From positions 3,218 through 19,993 of the forward strand of contig DCGC01000023.1 of NCBI GenBank assembly GCA_002315165.1: a stretch of DNA of 16,776 nt, read 5' to 3'. Positions 13,014 through 16,776 of the stretch are shown piece by piece. Numbering within the stretch: position 1 is the first letter of the stretch; each line of letters begins with the position of its first letter. A model generated the notes under the pieces. That model searched no databases. It worked only from the letters and a program-made list of their open reading frames with translations, and had not been told where the DNA came from. The DNA is from Candidatus Saccharibacteria bacterium UBA1788 (lineage in GTDB: Bacteria; Patescibacteriota; Saccharimonadia; Saccharimonadales; Saccharimonadaceae). The position numbers and the translations under genes were made by a program.

Positions 13014-13400
13014 ATGGCTAGAATTGCCAGCGTTGTTATTCCTTCCGAAAAAGAAGTGTGGATTGCTCTCACTTACTTTTACGGAATCGGACGTACAACC
13101 TCTAAAGCCATCCTTGCGGAGGCGAAAATCGCGCCTACCACTCGGGTGAAAGATCTCACCGAGGCTCAAGAACAGAAAATCAACGACATTATTTCATCGA
13201 AATACTCCGTCGAAGGTGATCTTAAACGCCTCGTAACCAACAATATCAAACGTCTTAAAGACATTAATTCATACAAAGGTATCCGTCATAAAGCTGGTCT
13301 CCCAGTTAACGGCCAACGTACTCGTACGAATGCACGTACTCGTAAGGGTAAGGCGATCGCGGTCGGTGGCGCTCAACCTAAAGCAGCCTCAAAGACCTAG
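13014..13400 (+). CDS. rpsM: 30S ribosomal protein S13
   Basis: S13 of the small-subunit head, contacting the P-site tRNA and the 50S subunit. The 128-residue protein shows MARIASVVIP, YGIGRTTSKAILAEA, LKRLVTNNIKRLKDI, YKGIRHKAGLPVNGQRTRTN and ARTRKG, with a short Ala/Lys-rich tail. Its ribosome site lies within the end of rpmJ (GGCAGGG). Standard order rpmJ-rpsM-rpsK. Confidence 0.97.
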   Translation: MARIASVVIPSEKEVWIALTYFYGIGRTTSKAILAEAKIAPTTRVKDLTEAQEQKINDIISSKYSVEGDLKRLVTNNIKRLKDINSYKGIRHKAGLPVNGQRTRTNARTRKGKAIAVGGAQPKAASKT

Positions 13401-13422
13401 GAAATGAAGGAGTATTAAGAAA

Positions 13423-13818
13423 ATGACTGAAGAAACTACAAAAGTTAGAGGCAAAAAGGGTAAACGCGTCGTTTCCGCCGGCCAAGTTCATATCCAAGCC
13501 ACCTTTAACAACACAATCATCAGCGTCTCCGACAAAACCGGTGGAATTCTTTCCGCTTCGTCTGCAGGCGCAAATGGCTTCCGCGGCTCCAAGAAAGGTA
13601 CTGCTTACGCTGCAGGCATCGCAGCCGAGAAAGCTCTCGAAATTGCTAAAAAAGATCACGGTCTCCACAGCGTTGACGTTTTCGTCAAAGGCATCGGTCT
13701 TGGCCGCGACAGCGCTATTCGCGCGATTAGCAGTGTCGGTATTAAAATCGACAGCATCACTGACGTAACTCCAGTTGCTCACGGTGGTGTCCGTCCTAAA
13801 GGAGAAAGGAAACCGTAA
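13423..13818 (+). CDS. rpsK: 30S ribosomal protein S11
   Basis: S11 of the small-subunit platform. The 131-residue protein has VHIQATFNNTIISVSDKTG, SSAGANGFRGSKKGTAYAAG, GIGLGRDSAIRAI and ITDVTPVAHGGVRPKG. The C-terminal block differs from the usual HNGCRPPKRRR (HGGVRPKGERKP here), losing its Cys. An AAGGAG site is at 13407-13412. The stop overlaps the rpsD start (TAATG). Confidence 0.97.
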   Translation: MTEETTKVRGKKGKRVVSAGQVHIQATFNNTIISVSDKTGGILSASSAGANGFRGSKKGTAYAAGIAAEKALEIAKKDHGLHSVDVFVKGIGLGRDSAIRAISSVGIKIDSITDVTPVAHGGVRPKGERKP

Positions 13819-14435
13819 TGGCACGCGATAAATCCCCTATTGTCAAACAAAGCCGTCGCGAAGGTTACGCCCTCGCTCCTAAGGCACACAAAGTTATGGC
13901 GAAAAAGACTGGTATCCCAGGTCAACACGCAGATATGCGCGTCCGCGGTGGCAGCCTTTATCTCACCCAACTCCGCGAAAAGCAAAAAGTTCGCCGCCTC
14001 TATGGCCTTCTTGAAAAGCAATTCGCAAAACTAATGAAAGAAGCTCAAAAAGCTGACGGTCTTACTGGCGAAAACCTCCTCGAATATCTCGAACGCCGCG
14101 TCGACAACACCGTCTACCGTGCAGGCTTCGCAACGACCCGTCGCCAAGCTCGCCAATTAGTCTCCCACGGTCACTTCCTCTTGAATGGCCGCCGCATCGA
14201 TATTCCTTCAATTCGTCTCAAACCAGGTGACGTTCTTGAAGTTCGTGCCAAGTCCCAGAAATCTGAATATTTCAAAGGTCTTGAATCTATCGTTGCTGCT
14301 TCATCCCAAGCTCCGCTCAGCTGGCTAAAAGCAGATGCGAAAAAAATGAAAATCGAAATTACCGGTTTACCAAAGCGTGAAGAAGCTGAGGTGGGAATTA
14401 ACGAACAATTAATCGTTGAGTATTACTCACGTTAA
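13818..14435 (+). CDS. rpsD: 30S ribosomal protein S4
   Basis: S4 nucleates assembly of the 30S body by binding 16S rRNA and in other bacteria can autoregulate its operon. The 205-residue protein has MARDKSPIVKQSRREG at the start without zinc-ligand cysteines, LREKQKVRRLYGLLEKQF, and an S4 RNA-binding domain near 93-155 (YLERRVDNTVYRAGFA, ARQLVSHGHFLLNGRRI). The C-terminus LIVEYYSR is typical. Its ribosome site (AAAGGAG) lies in rpsK. Confidence 0.97.
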   Translation: MARDKSPIVKQSRREGYALAPKAHKVMAKKTGIPGQHADMRVRGGSLYLTQLREKQKVRRLYGLLEKQFAKLMKEAQKADGLTGENLLEYLERRVDNTVYRAGFATTRRQARQLVSHGHFLLNGRRIDIPSIRLKPGDVLEVRAKSQKSEYFKGLESIVAASSQAPLSWLKADAKKMKIEITGLPKREEAEVGINEQLIVEYYSR

Positions 14436-14449
14436 GGAGAGAAGAATAT

Positions 14450-15400
14450 ATGACAACAAAAGTTATTCACGAAGCAAATCTCGCCGAAGTCAATGACCTT
14501 AGCGAAAATAGCGCCGAATTCGTCATTAAGCCACTTTATTATGGCTACGGCAACACTCTTGGTAACTCTCTTCGTCGCGTTCTTCTTTCAAGTATCGAAG
14601 GTGCTGCTATCACATCTTTCAGCATCGAAGGTACAACTCATGAATTTGCTGCTGTTCCAGGAATTCGCGAAGACGTCGTCGACATTATGTTGAACCTAAA
14701 AAATGTTCGTCTAAAGTGCCACTCCGACGTTCCAGTAGAAGCCACCCTAGAAATCAAAGGTAGCGACCAAAGCGAAAAAGATGGCGACAAACGTGTTGTT
14801 GCTGGCGATATCAAACTTCCAGCCGAAGTAGAAATCAGCAACCCAAATCAAACCATCTGCCATATCGATGATCCAAAGTTCGTCCTTAAGATGCACTTTG
14901 TTATCGAAAATGGTCGCGGCTACTTAACAATCGACAAATCTAGCGCCGACCGCATCCACAGCGACATGATCGCCCTCGATGCAGTCTTCACCCCAGTTCT
15001 TCGTGTCCGCTATAAAGTTGAGAACACTCGTGTCGGTCAAGACACTAACCTTCAACAACTTAGCCTCACTATTGATACTGACGGCACCATCACTCCACGT
15101 GATGCGTTCGAACAAGCTGCTGCTATTCTTGTCAATCAATACACAGCCCTCGCTGGTTCAACCACTGTCGAGCGCGCTCCAGCTCCAGGCGTTAGCCAAG
15201 AAGAAGACAACTCTGGCCTTCTCCTTCCTATCGAAGAGCTCGGACTTTCCGCTCGCACCGCTAATGCTCTCACCAATAATGACATCAAGACCGTTCGCGA
15301 TCTAGTCATGCTCTCTGAGTCCGATCTTAAAGAACTCAAAGGCTTTGGTTCTAAAGCATTAGACGAAGTTAAAGAAAAGTTAACGGAGTTAAACATCTAA
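14450..15400 (+). CDS. rpoA: DNA-directed RNA polymerase subunit alpha
   Basis: Alpha subunit, which forms the dimer platform for RNA polymerase assembly and binds UP elements and activators. The 316-residue protein has the assembly motif YGNTLGNSLRRVLLSS in the N-terminal domain, a linker near 235-255, and a C-terminal domain with LSARTANAL, where Arg269 and Asn272 correspond to DNA-binding Arg265 and Asn268 of E. coli, then GFGSKALDEVKEKL. Thus UP-element recognition should be intact. AAGGAG at 14434-14439 overlaps the rpsD stop; the rpoA stop overlaps rplQ (TAATG). Confidence 0.98.
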   Translation: MTTKVIHEANLAEVNDLSENSAEFVIKPLYYGYGNTLGNSLRRVLLSSIEGAAITSFSIEGTTHEFAAVPGIREDVVDIMLNLKNVRLKCHSDVPVEATLEIKGSDQSEKDGDKRVVAGDIKLPAEVEISNPNQTICHIDDPKFVLKMHFVIENGRGYLTIDKSSADRIHSDMIALDAVFTPVLRVRYKVENTRVGQDTNLQQLSLTIDTDGTITPRDAFEQAAAILVNQYTALAGSTTVERAPAPGVSQEEDNSGLLLPIEELGLSARTANALTNNDIKTVRDLVMLSESDLKELKGFGSKALDEVKEKLTELNI

Positions 15401-15783
15401 TGCACCGCCACGGATACAAAGGCCGCAAGTTCGGCCGCGAAACCGATCAAAGGCAAGCACTCTTACGTGGGCTGATGTGCTCCTTGATCAAATATCAATC
15501 TATTACCACAACGCTCGCTCGCGCCAAAGAAATGCGTCGCTATACCGAGAAACTTATCACCTTAGCAAAGAAAGGTGGCCTTGCAAATCGCCGTCTTATC
15601 ATTGCTCGTCTTGACGATCTCGAAACTGCCGACCTTCTCGTTGACGTTATCGCTCCACAAATCAAACGCAATTCTGGCTACCTCAAAATCGAGCATGCCG
15701 GTTTCCGCAAAGGCGATCACGCTGAAATGGGTACCATTTCTTTTGTCGATGATATCGAGCTAAAGAAAGAGGAGAAGAAATAA
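15400..15783 (+). CDS. rplQ: 50S ribosomal protein L17
   Basis: L17 near the peptide exit tunnel. The 127-residue protein has the family start HRHGYKGRKFGRETDQRQAL, LRGLMCSLIKYQSITTTLAR, KEMRRYTEKLITLAKKG and the C-terminal GYLKIEHAGFRKGDHAEMG. A Lys/Glu-rich tail ends the protein. Starts at the rpoA stop and overlaps rplM by one base. Confidence 0.97.
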   Translation: MHRHGYKGRKFGRETDQRQALLRGLMCSLIKYQSITTTLARAKEMRRYTEKLITLAKKGGLANRRLIIARLDDLETADLLVDVIAPQIKRNSGYLKIEHAGFRKGDHAEMGTISFVDDIELKKEEKK

Positions 15784-16208
15784 TGAAAACTTATTCCCAA
15801 AAATCCTCAGAAATCGCCCGCGAATGGTATGTTATCGATGCCTCAACTATGCCTCTTGGCAAATTAGCTGTCGTCATCGCTGATAAGCTCATGGGTAAAT
15901 CCAAAGTCACCTATACACCACATATCGACAACGGTGACTATGTTATCGTAACTAACGCCAAAAAAATCGTTGTTACCGGTAACAAAATGGTCGACAAAAA
16001 GTATTACCGCCACAGTGGATTCCCAGGTGGCCTTACCGAACTCAAACTCGAAGAGGTTATCGAAAAGAACCCAGAAATCGCTATTCGCGAAGCTGTTAAA
16101 GGTATGCTTCCGAAAAACAAGCTCGCAGCTGATCGTCTTGCTCGTCTCCGCGTTTTCAACGGAGCCGAACATGCACATACTGCTCAACAACCAAAGGAGA
16201 TTAAATAA
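15783..16208 (+). CDS. rplM: 50S ribosomal protein L13
   Basis: L13, an early assembly protein of the 50S subunit. The 141-residue protein has REWYVIDASTMPLGKLAVVI, YTPHIDNGDYVIVTNAKKI, KKYYRHSGFPGGL and AVKGMLPKNKLAADRLARLR followed by the VFNGAEHAH motif. AAAGAGGAG lies in the end of rplQ. Both ends are TAATG overlaps. rplM-rpsI as an appendix to the alpha operon is common in bacteria. Confidence 0.97.
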   Translation: MKTYSQKSSEIAREWYVIDASTMPLGKLAVVIADKLMGKSKVTYTPHIDNGDYVIVTNAKKIVVTGNKMVDKKYYRHSGFPGGLTELKLEEVIEKNPEIAIREAVKGMLPKNKLAADRLARLRVFNGAEHAHTAQQPKEIK

Positions 16209-16612
16209 TGGCTGCGACTAAAACTACCTATACCTACGGTCTTGGCCGCCGCAAAGCTGCCACAGCTCGTGCTCGCCTCTATAAAGGCAAAGGTGAAATC
16301 GAAATCAACGGCAAACCAGCCCTTGAATACCTTTCCAATAATAAAGGTTATCTAGCAGAAATCACCGATCCACTAGCTCTCACCCAGAAGCAAAAGGAAT
16401 ACAATATTACCATTAAAGTTTCTGGTGGTGGTCTAGCTGGCCAAGTTGACGCTATTAAACTCGCAATTTCTAAAACTCTCACAACAGAGTTTCCAGATCT
16501 TCGCCCAGTTTTGAAGAAAGCCGGATTCGTCAAACGCGACCCACGCGAAAAAGAACGCAAAAAATACGGTCTTCGCTCAGCTCGCAAACGCGAACAGTTC
16601 TCCAAGCGTTAA
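16208..16612 (+). CDS. rpsI: 30S ribosomal protein S9
   Basis: S9, whose C-terminal tail contacts the P-site tRNA anticodon stem. The 134-residue protein has YGLGRRKAATARARLYKGKG, KVSGGGLAGQVDAIKLAISK, LKKAGFVKRDPREKERKKYG and the invariant basic C-terminus ending QFSKR. Its ribosome site AAAGGAG lies at the end of rplM. Last gene of the operon, followed by two hairpins. Confidence 0.97.
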   Translation: MAATKTTYTYGLGRRKAATARARLYKGKGEIEINGKPALEYLSNNKGYLAEITDPLALTQKQKEYNITIKVSGGGLAGQVDAIKLAISKTLTTEFPDLRPVLKKAGFVKRDPREKERKKYGLRSARKREQFSKR

Positions 16613-16636
16613 ACTACAGTTTATTCTGTGCAAATT

Positions 16637-16659
16637 TCACCCCAACAGGGGTGATTTTT
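16637..16659 (+). terminator. Intrinsic terminator of the ribosomal operon
   Basis: TCACCCC (16637-16643) and GGGGTGA (16648-16654) form a 7-bp stem around AACA, followed by five T. It lies 25 bases after the rpsI stop. Confidence 0.92.
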
Positions 16660-16668
16660 GTTTGGAGC

Positions 16669-16692
16669 GCGGAGCCGAGCTCCGCAATTTTT
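16669..16692 (+). terminator. Second hairpin terminator
   Basis: GCGGAGC (16669-16675) and GCTCCGC (16679-16685) form a GC-rich 7-bp stem with loop CGA, followed by AATTTTTA. It may back up the first terminator or separate the operon from the repeat that follows. Confidence 0.7.
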
Positions 16693-16705
16693 ATTGTTAT
16701 TTTGG

Positions 16706-16776
16706 TCTAGCGACCAAGGCAACGAAGCGAGAACCCGTAGCTACGATTAAAGCTATATCTTTGCGGGTGGTTCGTA
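16706..16776 (+). repeat. 5' end of dispersed structured element (copy C, truncated by window edge)
   Basis: Positions 16706-16776 align without gaps to 10052-10122 with 8 differences. Five differences fall in predicted helices and keep pairing on the plus strand: the CCCGTA/TGCGGG stem (two), AGCT/AGCT (one) and the 5' hairpin TTGGTC-TAGC-GACCAA at 16702-16717 (two). The copy runs off the window at GGTTCGTA, inside the long-range helix strand. Confidence 0.85.

Noticed and set aside
13378..13824. Long minus-strand open frame opposite rpsK
   Set aside because: Shadow of the rpsK coding strand; low-complexity composition and no ribosome site or family resemblance.
1..16776. CRISPR array, tRNA or rRNA genes
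   Set aside because: All gaps between genes were read; none contains regularly spaced repeats, a tRNA cloverleaf or rRNA sequence.

Overview
The window reads as a compact bacterial genome segment from the Candidate Phyla Radiation, most likely Candidatus Saccharibacteria (TM7). That assignment is inferred from cysteine-free S4 and L36, a short MetK, very small gaps between genes, many stop/start overlaps (TAATG, ATGA), and extended -10 promoters (TGCTATAAT) sitting so close to start codons that several mRNAs should be leaderless. TGA is used as a stop (5950-5952), so the UGA=Gly code of Gracilibacteria/SR1 does not apply. No tRNA, rRNA, CRISPR, transposase or phage gene was seen.

Layout. (1) 1-43 is the 3' end of a dispersed repeat, followed by a minus-strand GT4 glycosyltransferase (51-1262). 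(2) A divergent promoter region leads to a SAM-I (S-box) riboswitch and metK (1398-2378). (3) rpsJ stands alone between its own promoter and a strong terminator (2382-2869). (4) A five-gene operon with overlapping stops and starts (2901-7948) encodes a MurF-like ligase without the usual N-terminal domain, an alpha/beta hydrolase, a DegT-type PLP enzyme and two tandem FemAB-type transferases; this looks like a cell-envelope/peptidoglycan modification operon. (5) 8030-10022 holds a six-helix DUF308/HdeD-like membrane protein, a GalU-type nucleotidyltransferase and two small membrane-anchored proteins (DUF948-like and YtxH-like). (6) 10023-10354 is the only gene-free stretch over 300 bases. It holds a terminator, a complete copy of the dispersed structured repeat (about 233 nt) and the secY promoter. 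(7) 10355-16612 is a translocon/ribosome/RNA polymerase block: secY, sortase, infA, rpmJ, rpsM, rpsK, rpsD, rpoA, rplQ, rplM, rpsI. The adk and map genes usual between secY and infA are absent, and a sortase occupies that position. (8) Two hairpin terminators follow, then the 5' end of a third repeat copy (16706-16776) that runs off the window.

The most unusual feature is the repeat. Three copies lie in the same orientation, each between transcription units. The complete copy can form a 20-bp long-range helix. Where two copies can be compared, five of eight substitutions keep predicted base pairs, with G-U wobbles valid only on the plus strand, which points to a structured plus-strand RNA. 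Because both window ends fall inside copies of it, the window is probably an entire assembly contig broken at this repeat.
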